DNA from: Pseudomonas citronellolis
GTDB taxonomy: Bacteria > Pseudomonadota > Gammaproteobacteria > Pseudomonadales > Pseudomonadaceae
Direction of reading: 5' to 3'
Length of the DNA: 49,801 bases
NCBI RefSeq assembly: GCF_029335315.1
Contig: NZ_JARJLT010000381.1
Location: forward strand, 1-49,801
Both the position numbers and the translations under genes were made by a program. This document shows positions 26,360-35,454 of this stretch, piece by piece (position 1 is the first letter of the stretch; every line of letters starts with the position of its first letter). The notes below the pieces were generated by a model that saw nothing but the letters and a program-made list of their open reading frames with translations, ran no database searches and was not told the DNA's origin.

Positions 26360-26854
26360 TCAGATGTTGTAGGCGATTTCGACGTTGCCGGAGGCATCCG
26401 CCGGGCCCATGAAGGTGGCGGTGGTGATCGCCACGGTGTTGGTCGAGTCGGCCGCGGCCTCGATGCCACCGATCGGCTTGCCGGCCGCAGCGGCGGCGAC
26501 GCGAACGTAGACCTGACCGTCTTTCGCGGCGGTGCCGGCGTTCAGCTTCACGGTCATGTAACCGCGGCGCAGAACATCGGCGATGCCCTTGGTGGGCGGA
26601 GTAGAGGTGCCGAGCGGGTCGGAACCGGAGCCGCCGGTGATCGGATAGGGACGAACCAGCAGGCCGTACTCGGCTCCGGCAACGTCGCCCGAGCCGAACG
26701 GCACGAACTTCTCGCTGGCGATCTTGCCGAACAGGCCGAAGCCGGCGAACGGCAGCGACGGGTTCAGGAATACCGGCTCGATGGTGGATTGGCTGGCACG
26801 GGTGACATCACCCGGAATGCCCGCCGGCATGCGGTACAGGAATGCGTTGCTCAT
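26360..26854 (-). CDS. Capsid decoration / structural cement protein
   Basis: Protein of 164 residues with NPSLPFAGFGLFGKIASEKF, GLLVRPYPITGG, LRRGYMTVKLN and QVYVRV, the pattern of Gp24-like cement proteins. Such proteins bind outside the shell. It lies between DUF2213 protease and capsid genes, as usual for DUF2184-capsid phages. Confidence 0.78.
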   Translation of the reverse strand: MSNAFLYRMPAGIPGDVTRASQSTIEPVFLNPSLPFAGFGLFGKIASEKFVPFGSGDVAGAEYGLLVRPYPITGGSGSDPLGTSTPPTKGIADVLRRGYMTVKLNAGTAAKDGQVYVRVAAAAAGKPIGGIEAAADSTNTVAITTATFMGPADASGNVEIAYNI

Positions 26855-26864
26855 CGGGTGGTCC

Positions 26865-28139
26865 TCAGTTGTTGCCCTGGCCTTGCCAGTGCTTGCGGTT
26901 TGCGGCGTTGATCTCGGCGATCGAGGTGGTCCTGCCGAAGTCACGGGTAGCGGAGGCGCTGCGCAGGCCCTTGTCGTTGTTGCGGACCTTGGCCAGCTCG
27001 CTCGCGCCATTGAAGGCGGCGCCCACCTGGTCGGCGGTGAGCTTGTCCAGGGCGCGGCCGAACAGGAACGGCTCGACCACGGCCCTGCCGGCGTCAGTAG
27101 CCATGGCCTTGGTCAGCGCCTGGCGCTGGCAACTGCAGATGTGGTCGGCGACCTTCACCTTGCTGTCGCGGGTTCCGAAGGTGATGCCCGGCACGAGGAT
27201 TTCCGCGCGGGAGCGCAGATCGGTCAGCACGGCGCTGTCGCCGGTGTAGGTTTCGCCACCGGCTTCGGGGTTTTCCTTGGCCTTCTCGGCTTCGAGGACG
27301 TCGTCGGTGGTCTCTTCGGACTCCTCTTCATCCTCGTCGTTGGTCTGCTCTTCAAGCTGGGCTTCCATGTCGCCAACACGGCCGGAGAGCGCGCGCACTT
27401 CCTTGAGGATGGCGTCGAGGGTCGCGGAGTCGCCGGTCTTGGCCTTCTCTTTGCCCTCTTCCTCCTCTTCCTCGTCGGCGGTTTCGGCTTCCTGGGCCAG
27501 CTCTTCGGCTGCCTCGGCGTCCTTGGACATGAAGGCCGCGCGCAGGCGATCGGCGAAGCTGCGTTTCTTGGTCTTGCTCATGGTGTCGGAGTCTCCGATT
27601 GCGCAGCGCGGGCCACAACGGCCACGCGGTACAAGGGCTGTGTGGTTACCCACGATATTGGTCTGACGCCCTCGACCGGGGGCCAGCTGTTCGTAGTCCG
27701 CGTCGTAGCCGCAGGACACTTGCCGCAAGCCACCGCGTACTTCTGCGATAGCCGCTGCATCCGTGATGAGCAGGTCCGCCAGCATCAGGTCCGACTCAAT
27801 GTCGGTACCGCGCCGAACGTTCTGGACGATGCCAACACTGAGTTGCCGCCAGTTCGAGGGGGTCACGAAGTCGTCGGGGTGCGAGAGCGTGACCGGCTTC
27901 CCCTCGAAGCTGGCCATCGTCTCGGGCCGGAACACCTCGTCGGCGTTGCGCTCAATGGTCACCAGGCCGCCCGGTCCGCCCTCGACGGGGATTTCGCTCT
28001 CGTCGTAGATCAGCGTGCCAGTGCGGGCGATGGGAACCGCCTCGCAAAGCAGAAACCCTTCCGGCGTCATCCGCTGGCGAGCACTCAGGGTCTCGGGCGT
28101 GAACCAGCGGCCGGCATCGTCTTGCGTCCTTACCTGCAT
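26865..28139 (-). CDS. Prohead protease fused to scaffold (DUF2213)
   Basis: Protein of 424 residues. The N-terminal DUF2213 domain (about 1-170) has FEGKPVTLSHPDDFV with the likely catalytic His and VSCGYDADYE with a candidate nucleophile Ser. It is followed by an acidic, Glu-rich coiled region (about 200-300) that fits an internal scaffold. It should guide capsid assembly and then cut capsid components. ATG 28139 is chosen; a GTG at 28148 is possible and neither has a strong ribosome site. Confidence 0.83.
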   Translation of the reverse strand: MQVRTQDDAGRWFTPETLSARQRMTPEGFLLCEAVPIARTGTLIYDESEIPVEGGPGGLVTIERNADEVFRPETMASFEGKPVTLSHPDDFVTPSNWRQLSVGIVQNVRRGTDIESDLMLADLLITDAAAIAEVRGGLRQVSCGYDADYEQLAPGRGRQTNIVGNHTALVPRGRCGPRCAIGDSDTMSKTKKRSFADRLRAAFMSKDAEAAEELAQEAETADEEEEEEGKEKAKTGDSATLDAILKEVRALSGRVGDMEAQLEEQTNDEDEEESEETTDDVLEAEKAKENPEAGGETYTGDSAVLTDLRSRAEILVPGITFGTRDSKVKVADHICSCQRQALTKAMATDAGRAVVEPFLFGRALDKLTADQVGAAFNGASELAKVRNNDKGLRSASATRDFGRTTSIAEINAANRKHWQGQGNN

Positions 28140-28152
28140 GGCGTGCACTCAC

Positions 28153-28175
28153 AAAAAAGCCGCCAGGTGGCGGCT
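28153..28175 (-). terminator. Intrinsic terminator between MuF-like and protease genes
   Basis: On the minus strand AGCCGCC, loop ACCT and GGCGGCT are followed by a T run. The hairpin begins one base after the MuF-like stop and ends just before the DUF2213 start, inside the late operon. Confidence 0.75.
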
Positions 28176-28176
28176 G

Positions 28177-28911
28177 TCATTCGGGGATTACGGGCTCCGG
28201 CCAACACCTGCAGTTCGGCAGGCATCCGGCGTGGCCGGTGAGCTTGTCCAGGTTCGGCGGCGTGGACCAGGGCACGAACTTCCCTTCCATGTCCTTGTGC
28301 GAGCTGCGCACCGTGCCGTCGTGGGCGGTGCGCCAGATGTAGCCCTCGCTACCGGTCGCCTTGGCCCGAGCCTCAGTTAGCGTCGCGGCGGTGCGCGACA
28401 CCTCGGTGCGGGCGATCAGCTGCGCGCGGCTCGTGGCCACCTCTCCGGAGCGCTGAATCTCCTTGGCGATCTCGTTCGCCCTGGTGGCGTCCTCGATCCC
28501 CTGCACGGTCAGCTCGTGCACTCGCTTGGCGGCGTCGAGCGGGATGCTCTTGATCAGCGTGACCTGTTCGGCGAGAAGCCCGCGCATGGTGGCTCCGGTG
28601 TCAGCATTGAGAATCTCGTCCCGCAGCGCCTTGGCCATCTCCTCGGTGCGCGCAGCCCAGGCCTTGCGATCCTGCTGGTTCACGTCGGCGATCATCCGGC
28701 CGCCCGTGGCGATGGCCCAGTCGTTCAGCGTGTCCGCGTACCGGCGCAGGATCTGGCTGATGGTCGGATCGGCGGCGGGATCACCCGGCGGGAAGCCATT
28801 GATGATCGCGCCGACCTGCCGGGCCACCTGAGTCAGGCTGCGCTGGTACTCACGCTCCGCCCGGCTGGCCCTGACCGGGTTCCGGTTTTTCTTCCGGTCG
28901 ATCGTTCGCAT
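28177..28911 (-). CDS. MuF-like head morphogenesis protein
   Basis: Protein of 244 residues. It has RTEVSRTAATLTEARAKATG and IWRTAHDGTVRSSHKDMEG in part, plus the closing HAGCLPNCRCWPEPV, the hallmark of SPP1 gp7/Mu gpF minor head proteins. These sit by the portal in the procapsid. Its 5' end overlaps the portal gene by about 60 bases. A GTG 24 bases upstream (28935) is an alternative start. Confidence 0.82.
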   Translation of the reverse strand: MRTIDRKKNRNPVRASRAEREYQRSLTQVARQVGAIINGFPPGDPAADPTISQILRRYADTLNDWAIATGGRMIADVNQQDRKAWAARTEEMAKALRDEILNADTGATMRGLLAEQVTLIKSIPLDAAKRVHELTVQGIEDATRANEIAKEIQRSGEVATSRAQLIARTEVSRTAATLTEARAKATGSEGYIWRTAHDGTVRSSHKDMEGKFVPWSTPPNLDKLTGHAGCLPNCRCWPEPVIPE

Positions 28912-30322
28912 CGGGAGGGTCCAGGTCTTCGGCACCAGGTGGCGGGTCGTTCTCCGCCTCCTTGATGTCCTCGTCGGTGATGTTCGACCAGAGGCCGGTG
29001 GTCTGGCTGGACTGGCGCATTTCCTTCAGCGCTGTCGCTCGGCTGATGATCCCCGCGTCGTAGGCCTCGACGATCGACGAGGTGTCCTTGCTGCCGATGT
29101 CAGCCTTCTCTGTGTCGGTGAGCTGCCAGAGCGGGCGGAACTGGAAATCCCAGCCGTCAGGCATTGGCTTGCCGAGCACCGACAGCGAGATCACCTGCAG
29201 CAGCGTGGTGACGCCCGGGCGAAGGTCTCGGTCCTGCCAGGCCGCCACGTTGTCGTAGTAGGTGCGGAGGTCGCTGTCGCCCGAGCTGTTCAGGCCGCCA
29301 GGGGACTGGCCGAAAAGGCGAACCAGCGGAATCTGCAGCGCGCCGGATATCTGCTCGCCGAAGCTGAGCATCAGCTCGGCCAGGCCGGAGAAGCTGTACT
29401 GGTGCGCCTCGAACTCGTCCGACGCATCCATGAGGGTGAGCCCCTCATTCGACTGGTACAGACGGATCATCTCCATCTGCTTGACGAAGGCCTCGAAGGT
29501 CTTGCCACCCATCGCGATGATCTCGCGGAGCTTCTCGACCTTGTAGGTGCGCAGGTGCGCCTTGTAAACGAGCTGCGCGGCGCCCGAGCTGGTGCTGTCG
29601 AATGCGATCAGGCGATCCCACAGCCGCTCCAGCACTGACTGGCCCCAGCCGTTCTCGGCGATGCGCTGCCAGTACGGGAGCTGCACGCCTTCCAGGCGGA
29701 TCACGCGACTGTAGTGGATGCGCTGATTGATCAGCGCCTGGGCGTCTGCCACGACGGTGTAGAACTTCGGCTTGCCCAGGTTTGGGCCAAACTCAGTGAC
29801 CAGGTTCTCCAGCGATGGCTGCACCAGCCAGCGATCGAGCACCAGCAGGCCCTTGAACTGGCCTTTGCTGATGGTATCCAGCCTCAACGGGGTGCTGACA
29901 TCCTGGCCGTCGATCAGCATCACGGCGATCGAGCCACCGTAGAGGCGCGACCACTTCACGTTGTCACACAGCTGGTTCCAGACCTGCTGGCGCTCCAGTG
30001 CCTGGTTCAGCTTGTCCTTGTCCTCTGGCTCCATGTCCGACACCAGCTCAATGCCGGATCTGGTCATGTCCTGCGCCACCAGGTCGACCGCCATACCGGC
30101 GATCCAGCTGGAGCGGTAGACCGCCTCCATCTGCACGCGGTTGCGGCTGACCAGGTCGAAGGTGTAGTGAGCGGCGGCGTTCTGGTTGTTGGCCTGTAAG
30201 CCCACGCGCGCGGCGAAGTTCTCGAAGCTGTCGCGGGTGATGAACGACTTGCGCGCCCGGTCGGTGTCGTGGGTCACCCTGGCTGCCAGGCGCTGCTGTT
30301 GCCGTGCGTTCTTCTTGCTCAT
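28850..30322 (-). CDS. Portal protein (DUF1073)
   Basis: Protein of 490 residues. DUF1073 features include YRSSWIAGMAVDLVAQDMTR, YGGSIAVMLIDGQD, RVIRLEGVQLPYWQR, IPLVRLFGQSPGGLNSSGD and a Pro/Glu-rich tail. The portal ring is the DNA channel of the head. It lies next to the terminase with one-base overlap of start and stop. Confidence 0.9.
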   Translation of the reverse strand: MSKKNARQQQRLAARVTHDTDRARKSFITRDSFENFAARVGLQANNQNAAAHYTFDLVSRNRVQMEAVYRSSWIAGMAVDLVAQDMTRSGIELVSDMEPEDKDKLNQALERQQVWNQLCDNVKWSRLYGGSIAVMLIDGQDVSTPLRLDTISKGQFKGLLVLDRWLVQPSLENLVTEFGPNLGKPKFYTVVADAQALINQRIHYSRVIRLEGVQLPYWQRIAENGWGQSVLERLWDRLIAFDSTSSGAAQLVYKAHLRTYKVEKLREIIAMGGKTFEAFVKQMEMIRLYQSNEGLTLMDASDEFEAHQYSFSGLAELMLSFGEQISGALQIPLVRLFGQSPGGLNSSGDSDLRTYYDNVAAWQDRDLRPGVTTLLQVISLSVLGKPMPDGWDFQFRPLWQLTDTEKADIGSKDTSSIVEAYDAGIISRATALKEMRQSSQTTGLWSNITDEDIKEAENDPPPGAEDLDPPDANDRPEEKPEPGQGQPGGA

Positions 30323-31917
30323 CAGCCTGCCAGCCTGTTCCAGATGTCCAATGCTCGGGTTGCCGGCTGGTAGCAGATCATCACTGCGTCAGCGAGGTTC
30401 GGCGATTTCGTGCCCTCGGGGGCCTTGTCGATCACGATCTTGCCCACCTGGTTGATCGTGTAGGTCGGCTGGGAGAGCTCCATCGTCAGCGGCGCCAGCT
30501 CCGACAGGTCCGGATCGATACTGATGATGTCGTCGGGGTCGAAGTCCATGCCCTCGACCACGGCTCGATAGGTCGCCTGGAACCGCATGCGGAGCGCCCA
30601 CCAGGCCTGGGCCTTGGCGTTCGCGAAGAAGTCCTTGTTCTTCCGCTCCTTCACCATCTCGCCCTCTGGGTCGAAGACGGGGCCGGAGCCGCGGAAGGGC
30701 GAGTCGTCGATGCGGCGCTTGCCTTCCTCGTGCCGGGCTTCGTTGATCACCCTGGCATCGCCGCGCACGCCGGCGCCAAGGCCGTCGGCGTCGTAGTCGA
30801 AGCCCTCGTAGTCCCGCGCCTCGCAGATAGCGAAGCCACGAACCACCGAGCCGTAGATGTCCCCGCCCTTGCCGGACCACGATTCGAGGAAGTCCAGCAG
30901 GAACCCGTGGCGTCCAGCGAAGGCGTTCTTGTCCGCGCCCTCGTCCGCGACGTCCATGGCGCCCCGACGCATGCCGGTCGGCTCTACGCCGAGCTTGATG
31001 TGGGCGCCGATAGCTGCCTGTACCCAGGCGGAAGGGATCACGACACCCTCGACAGACGCCGAGTAGTTGATGTCGATCTCCTGGGCCACGACGACGGGGT
31101 CCAGGTCGTTCACCTGCTTGGCGTACCAGGCCTCGTCCTTGCGCGGGTCATCCCGCCAGTGGAACGTGAAGACCTTGATCTTGCCGCTGTGCCGGCGCTG
31201 GGCGAAGGAGTTGCCCATGCCGTTCGGCGTGGAGATGTCCTGCCGGCAGTTGGTGGTGGCCGACAGCGATGCGTCGACGAGCTGCGGGCGTTCAAGGAAT
31301 GCCGACTCGTCCACGATGTAGAAGCTTGAGCGGTCGCCCCGGCCGATGCCGTCGCCGGACTCGCCGGTGATTACCGAGTCGGTACCCGGGAACATGATGC
31401 GCATGTGAGGGGCGTGCTTGCCGGCTTCCCAGCCCCCGCGGAACTCCGTCGGCAGCAGGCGCATGAACTCGCGCGCCTTCCAGAACAGGCTCTTGGGTGA
31501 GCCGATCTTGTCGACGTATTCCTCTTTGCGGGAGCCGAAGCCGACCACCACGCCGTGGTGAAACAGGCAAACCGTATCGGCCAGGCCGACGGTGAGCCAG
31601 GACATGCCCATGTCACGGGTCTTCTCGGTGATCCCTGGCTCCTGCGCCTTCCAGCGCGCCATGAACCATTCGACCCACTCCTCCTGCTTGGGGAACAGCA
31701 GGAAGGGGATCATCGCCGGCAGCCCGCGCTCGACGTTGCGCGGATCGAAGGTCATGCCCCAGTCGATGATGAACTGGGCTGGGTTGTCCCGATAGAACAG
31801 CTTCAGCGCCGGCAATACGCTGGGGTCGCGCCGAATCCGCAGCAGACGCTCCGCCCTCCACTCGAACACCTCGACGTAGTCCGGCTGGCGGAAGTCGAAG
31901 GGGAACGGGATAGGCAT
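30322..31917 (-). CDS. Terminase large subunit
   Basis: Protein of 531 residues. An N-terminal ATPase has a Walker A-like loop ([10 protein letters not shown]) and Walker [12 protein letters not shown]-terminal nuclease half has candidate acids in GAMDVADEG and FDYDADGLG. It drives DNA into the procapsid and cuts concatemers. It overlaps the small subunit stop by one base. Confidence 0.92.
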   Translation of the reverse strand: MPIPFPFDFRQPDYVEVFEWRAERLLRIRRDPSVLPALKLFYRDNPAQFIIDWGMTFDPRNVERGLPAMIPFLLFPKQEEWVEWFMARWKAQEPGITEKTRDMGMSWLTVGLADTVCLFHHGVVVGFGSRKEEYVDKIGSPKSLFWKAREFMRLLPTEFRGGWEAGKHAPHMRIMFPGTDSVITGESGDGIGRGDRSSFYIVDESAFLERPQLVDASLSATTNCRQDISTPNGMGNSFAQRRHSGKIKVFTFHWRDDPRKDEAWYAKQVNDLDPVVVAQEIDINYSASVEGVVIPSAWVQAAIGAHIKLGVEPTGMRRGAMDVADEGADKNAFAGRHGFLLDFLESWSGKGGDIYGSVVRGFAICEARDYEGFDYDADGLGAGVRGDARVINEARHEEGKRRIDDSPFRGSGPVFDPEGEMVKERKNKDFFANAKAQAWWALRMRFQATYRAVVEGMDFDPDDIISIDPDLSELAPLTMELSQPTYTINQVGKIVIDKAPEGTKSPNLADAVMICYQPATRALDIWNRLAG

Positions 31918-32474
31918 CAGGAACTCATCAGCTGCTGGTAGATCTTCGCGGCCTCCTGCGGATCGGTGACCGTGGTCACTGTTTGGATGGGGCCGCCGCC
32001 CTTGCCGCTTACCGCCACGTTATCCGTGAACATGCCGAAGTGCCGGCCCAGCAGTTCCAGGTTCTTCACCTTGTCCGGCCACTTGATCTTCTTCAGCAGA
32101 CCGACCATTTCGCGGTCGTCGCCGCGGCCCTCGAACATCTCAGCCAGGTCGAAGCCGCTCAGGTACTGGCGCCAGACCTTGGGCCACTGGCTGACGGGCT
32201 TCAGCTGCATCTCGTCCGACATGATGTCCAGAACGTCCATCTGGTCGATCTCGACCATCCGGCGCAGCACGTAGTCCGCGTCGATCTCGGTACGGCTTGC
32301 ACGCGCTTGCATCGCCTCCTGGATAGCGGCAGCGATTTCAGGCTTGCGCAAGTTCTGCGAGCCAATCTCGGAGGCGCGCCGCTCGCTGTACCCTGCGCGG
32401 ATCGCTGCTTGCGTCGCGTTGAGGTCGACGAGGTACTCCTCGACGAAGCGGCGCTGCTTGTTGGTGAGCGCCAT
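31917..32474 (-). CDS. Terminase small subunit
   Basis: Protein of 185 residues. The N-terminal helix-turn-helix ([20 protein letters not shown] in part, [20 protein letters not shown]) is the standard Terminase_2 DNA-recognition motif. It selects phage DNA for packaging. It lies immediately before the large subunit. Confidence 0.92.
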   Translation of the reverse strand: MALTNKQRRFVEEYLVDLNATQAAIRAGYSERRASEIGSQNLRKPEIAAAIQEAMQARASRTEIDADYVLRRMVEIDQMDVLDIMSDEMQLKPVSQWPKVWRQYLSGFDLAEMFEGRGDDREMVGLLKKIKWPDKVKNLELLGRHFGMFTDNVAVSGKGGGPIQTVTTVTDPQEAAKIYQQLMSS

Positions 32475-32486
32475 GGGGAATCTCTC

Positions 32487-32786
32487 TTATCGGTGCTGGT
32501 GGCGCCGGTCGACGCCATCCCATCGCCAGTCCTGCCGGAATATCTGCTTCCGGCGCGACCAGGCGTAGGTGACGACGCCCAGGTGAAGCACCACAGCCCA
32601 AGGGCTGCCCCAGTAGCCTTTTGCCAGCTCCAGCAGCAAGCCGAACGCCCCGATGGCGACCAGGTAGAACGACAGGCTCAGGATTGGATGCTCGAACAGG
32701 TGGACCGAGCGCAGGAACTCCAGCGCGGCCAGTACCACCAGAATGCACAGCACGGCGTCCAAGCCCATGAGGATCGAGTTCATCAT
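32487..32786 (-). CDS. Small membrane protein, holin or antiholin candidate
   Basis: Protein of 99 residues with two or three hydrophobic helices (about 7-23, 37-55, 60-72) and a basic His/Arg-rich C-terminus. Together with the next gene it forms a two-gene membrane pair ahead of terminase, far from the endolysin and spanins. Holins are often found here in Pseudomonas phages. Which of the two is the holin is not clear. Confidence 0.6.
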   Translation of the reverse strand: MMNSILMGLDAVLCILVVLAALEFLRSVHLFEHPILSLSFYLVAIGAFGLLLELAKGYWGSPWAVVLHLGVVTYAWSRRKQIFRQDWRWDGVDRRHQHR

Positions 32787-32788
32787 GG

Positions 32789-33112
32789 TCAGGCACCTCG
32801 GGGCGTCAGGAAGCGCTCCGCAAAGGCTTTCATGCCGGGAATCACGTTCATGGCCAGCAGGCCGATGGTGAACGCGACGCCGGCGAGGAAGGAGTCATCC
32901 AGGGGGATGACGTAGGTCCGGGAGAGCCAGCCAGCGACAGGCTGGGTCCAGTAGGTCGAGCACCCGAGGCCAGTGAAAACCGCCAGGGCGGCCTGCAGAC
33001 GGGTCAGGTCCTTCAGAAAGCCGAGCGAGAGGATGGAGCCCCAGAACCCGGCGATGGTCACGCTGTACTTGGCAAACAGCGCGCCAATACCGATGGAGGT
33101 CGTGGGTTCCAT
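32789..33112 (-). CDS. Holin-like protein
   Basis: Protein of 107 residues with about three hydrophobic segments (TIAGFWGSILSLGFL, LAVFTGLGCS, LAGVAFTIGLLAMNVIPG). GGAGG precedes the ATG at 33112. Size and layout fit a class I/II holin that opens the inner membrane for the endolysin. It is the first gene after the terminator at 33133-33157, so it may begin the late transcript. Confidence 0.68.
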   Translation of the reverse strand: MEPTTSIGIGALFAKYSVTIAGFWGSILSLGFLKDLTRLQAALAVFTGLGCSTYWTQPVAGWLSRTYVIPLDDSFLAGVAFTIGLLAMNVIPGMKAFAERFLTPRGA

Positions 33113-33132
33113 CTGGTCCTCCGGCTGAAAAC

Positions 33133-33157
33133 AAAAAACCCGGCGCGATGGCCGGGT
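33133..33157 (-). terminator. Intrinsic terminator ahead of the late genes
   Basis: On the minus strand ACCCGGC, a six-base loop and GCCGGGT are followed by a run of T. It separates the replication-side genes from holin and terminase, so late transcription must start below it or read through. The 116-base gap 33113-33228 holds nothing else recognised. Confidence 0.8.
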
Positions 33158-33228
33158 TTCGATGATTGTTTCGTGCGGGGTGTAGTTGTGCACGATGGCG
33201 AAACAGTATCGGATTGCTCTTCAAATCG

Positions 33229-34098
33229 TCAAGCAACCTGTTTCAGACGCTCCTTCTGGCTCCAGTAGGCCGCCACCCGGTCGTGGTAGCGCTGGTGCAC
33301 GTCCGGTTGCTCGTAAACGTCGTCGGCCCACTCGGCACGATAAGCGTCGCCGTAGCGCTTCATCCGTGCAGCCCAGGCCGCCAGCTGCTGATTGGACATC
33401 CCGCGCAGGCGCTCGGCCAGGCGCTCCTGCAACTGGTCGCGGCGCTGGGCATACAGCTCGGCGCGCTGCTCGGCGACAACGTCGCGATCCTCCTGCAACC
33501 AGCGCCAGCCCGGCCCCTTGCGCCAGCCCTGTTCATTCGCCACCACGTCGGCGACAGGCTTCAGCGCCTGGGCATCGAGCCGGTCGACGTGCCGCGCCAG
33601 CCGCTCCCAGGTGGCTGCATAGTCGCGCGACCAGTTGCAGGGGTCGACCCGGCAGCCGAGCCGCTCCTCGATGAACAGGCAGACCTCACCCGGCGCCAGC
33701 GTGTCACGGCCATTCACGGCCCGCTTGTGGGAGTTGATCGCCGCCAGTGCCATCCAGTAGGCGCGCTCGCCCTGGCGCTGCGTGAGCTGGCCAAGGCCAG
33801 CGCCGATCCACACCAGGCCGTGAGCGATCGCCACGTCGTCGCCAGTGGCCAACGGCGAGTACAACGTGTGCCCGAAGTGCTGCAGAGGCTTCGCCAGCGT
33901 GCGGATGGCTGCCTGCACCAAGCCTGCGGCCAGCATGTGGGCGCTCTTGCCGTTGGTGTCCTTACGGTCGGGGTGAGTCTCGTTGGCCACCCGGCCCTTC
34001 TTGCCCAACGCTGCCTTGTCGGCCGCCACCGCCAGCACTGAGCTCCGGCTCTCGTAGAACGCGTCGTGCCACGCCTGCCGTGCGCTGATGAGTTTCAT
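33229..34098 (-). CDS. Phage protein of unknown function, last early-right gene
   Basis: Protein of 289 residues, basic and helical, rich in Trp/Arg with several His. It has no motif I recognise. It occupies the place between RusA and the late-gene terminator where lambda carries its Q antiterminator, and the terminator just downstream would be a logical target. No Q-family signature is visible, so a regulator role is only a positional guess. Confidence 0.6.
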   Translation of the reverse strand: MKLISARQAWHDAFYESRSSVLAVAADKAALGKKGRVANETHPDRKDTNGKSAHMLAAGLVQAAIRTLAKPLQHFGHTLYSPLATGDDVAIAHGLVWIGAGLGQLTQRQGERAYWMALAAINSHKRAVNGRDTLAPGEVCLFIEERLGCRVDPCNWSRDYAATWERLARHVDRLDAQALKPVADVVANEQGWRKGPGWRWLQEDRDVVAEQRAELYAQRRDQLQERLAERLRGMSNQQLAAWAARMKRYGDAYRAEWADDVYEQPDVHQRYHDRVAAYWSQKERLKQVA

Positions 34099-34126
34099 AC
34101 CGCCCCTCCCCTGTAGTTTCCCGTAG

Positions 34127-34582
34127 TCACTGCTCGCCCTCGATGAGAGGGACGACTTTCACCCGTACGCCCGGCGTTTCGCCGTAGCGTTTCCCCACCA
34201 TCGCCTTCACGACTTGGACGTCGTCCTTCCAGACGACACCGTTCAGGCCGTCGTAGATCGCCTTGATCACGTTGTCCATGTCCGGCTTCTTGGTGGGGTA
34301 CAGCTGCCCGGCCAGCGCCTGGGTCTTCCGCTTTTTCGACATGGATTGAGGGATGCTCAGGGCGATGTCCATTTCCACCAGCACCGGACCTTCGAGCAGC
34401 GCGCGCCTGGCCATGGCCATCCCGGCATGCAGCGCGATGACGGCCTCGTAGTTGACGGTCTTCTCCGGCGTGTAGTGGCGCGTGAAGACCTTTCCACCGG
34501 AAACGCGGGCAGAGGTCTTCGGCCTGCCCTTCCCCACCGGCTCGCCGGGGACCGTGAAGCTCACCGGGCGCAGATCAGCCAT
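34127..34582 (-). CDS. rusA: RusA-like Holliday junction resolvase
   Basis: Protein of 151 residues. The RusA signature is clear: PGEPVGKGRPK at the N-terminus and KPDMDNVIKAIYDGLNGVVW in part, with metal-binding Asp residues followed by KDDVQV. It cuts four-way DNA junctions made during phage replication and recombination. Its start overlaps the end of a small membrane ORF. Confidence 0.92.
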   Translation of the reverse strand: MADLRPVSFTVPGEPVGKGRPKTSARVSGGKVFTRHYTPEKTVNYEAVIALHAGMAMARRALLEGPVLVEMDIALSIPQSMSKKRKTQALAGQLYPTKKPDMDNVIKAIYDGLNGVVWKDDVQVVKAMVGKRYGETPGVRVKVVPLIEGEQ

Positions 34583-34703
34583 GGATGCCTCCCAGGAACA
34601 CCGCCAGCACCAGGCACAGGCTCACGCCGAACGGATTGCCGCGCAGGATGAAGTACAGGCCGAGGCTGCCAAGACCGAGGATTTCGGTGAAGTCAGGCGT
34701 CAC
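34575..34703 (-). CDS. Tiny membrane protein of 42 residues
   Basis: A GTG start at 34703 follows GGAGG by six bases. The peptide runs VTPDFTEILGLGSLG, then YFILRGNPFG and SLCLVLAVFLGG, so it has one or two hydrophobic helices. It overlaps the upstream replication gene by 11 bases and the rusA start by eight, filling the gap exactly. That packing supports a real gene. Function unknown. Confidence 0.6.
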   Translation of the reverse strand: MTPDFTEILGLGSLGLYFILRGNPFGVSLCLVLAVFLGGIHG

Positions 34704-35454
34704 GGCTCACCTCCGGAGCTTTCCGGCGCAGCAGGCCCATCTTGGCCAGCAGCAGCTCGCGCGCCTGCTTGGCATCGGTCGGCAGGCCCTGGGCGGCGAT
34801 CAGATCGCGTGCGTCCTGGTCGGCCTTGGCGAACTGCCTCTGCATCGGGGTCTTCTCCTCGAAGGCGATGGCCTTGGGTATCTCCCCGTCAAGCGGCTTA
34901 CCCATGGCGGCGCGGGCCTTCACGATGGCGTAGTTCCGGGAGAAGACCTTGCGCAGCGCCTTGTCGCCCAGCTTGCCGTGCTTCAGGTCCCAGGTTCCGG
35001 TGGCCTTGGCGGCGATGCGGACCGCCTCATGGGCGTAGCTGCCCCGCAGGGCCTGCTCCCAGGCTTCGTCGTCGCTGGGCAGGCCGGGGACCTGCAGGCA
35101 CAGCGATCGGAACTCCGGCGCAGACGGTGGCCAACCATCGTTCTCCAGGGTGCTCAGCAGCGCCAGGCCGTTGGCCAGCTGACGACTGTTCAGCCCGGTT
35201 AGGTGCTTCGCCCAAGCGTGGTCAGGCTTCGGTACTGCGCCAAAATTCGCCGTCCAGCGGTGGCCGTAGGTCTGCACCATCGTCCGCCAGAGGCTCTCCA
35301 GCAGCGGAAGAGCCAGGGGCTGGACAGGCTGTGGCGAGCTCTGCTCGCTGGTCATCGATGGCTTGTTCGACGAGGTCGCATGCAGAAAGTGAACGCTGGC
35401 CAGGTCGCCGGCGCTCGCTGGCACCTTGGGGGTATTCGGCTGATTGGTTTCCAT
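34693..35454 (-). CDS. Replication protein P-like helicase loader
   Basis: Protein of 253 residues following the O-like gene. The middle (LESLWRTMVQTYGHRWTANF in part, WAKHLTGLNSRQLANGLALL, PSAPEFRSLC) resembles lambda P-type replication proteins. Those bring the host helicase to the origin. GGAG five bases before the ATG at 35454 supports this start, although it overlaps the upstream gene by 233 bases; an internal ATG at 35355 has no ribosome site. Such a long two-frame overlap is unusual. Confidence 0.7.
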   Translation of the reverse strand: METNQPNTPKVPASAGDLASVHFLHATSSNKPSMTSEQSSPQPVQPLALPLLESLWRTMVQTYGHRWTANFGAVPKPDHAWAKHLTGLNSRQLANGLALLSTLENDGWPPSAPEFRSLCLQVPGLPSDDEAWEQALRGSYAHEAVRIAAKATGTWDLKHGKLGDKALRKVFSRNYAIVKARAAMGKPLDGEIPKAIAFEEKTPMQRQFAKADQDARDLIAAQGLPTDAKQARELLLAKMGLLRRKAPEVSRDA

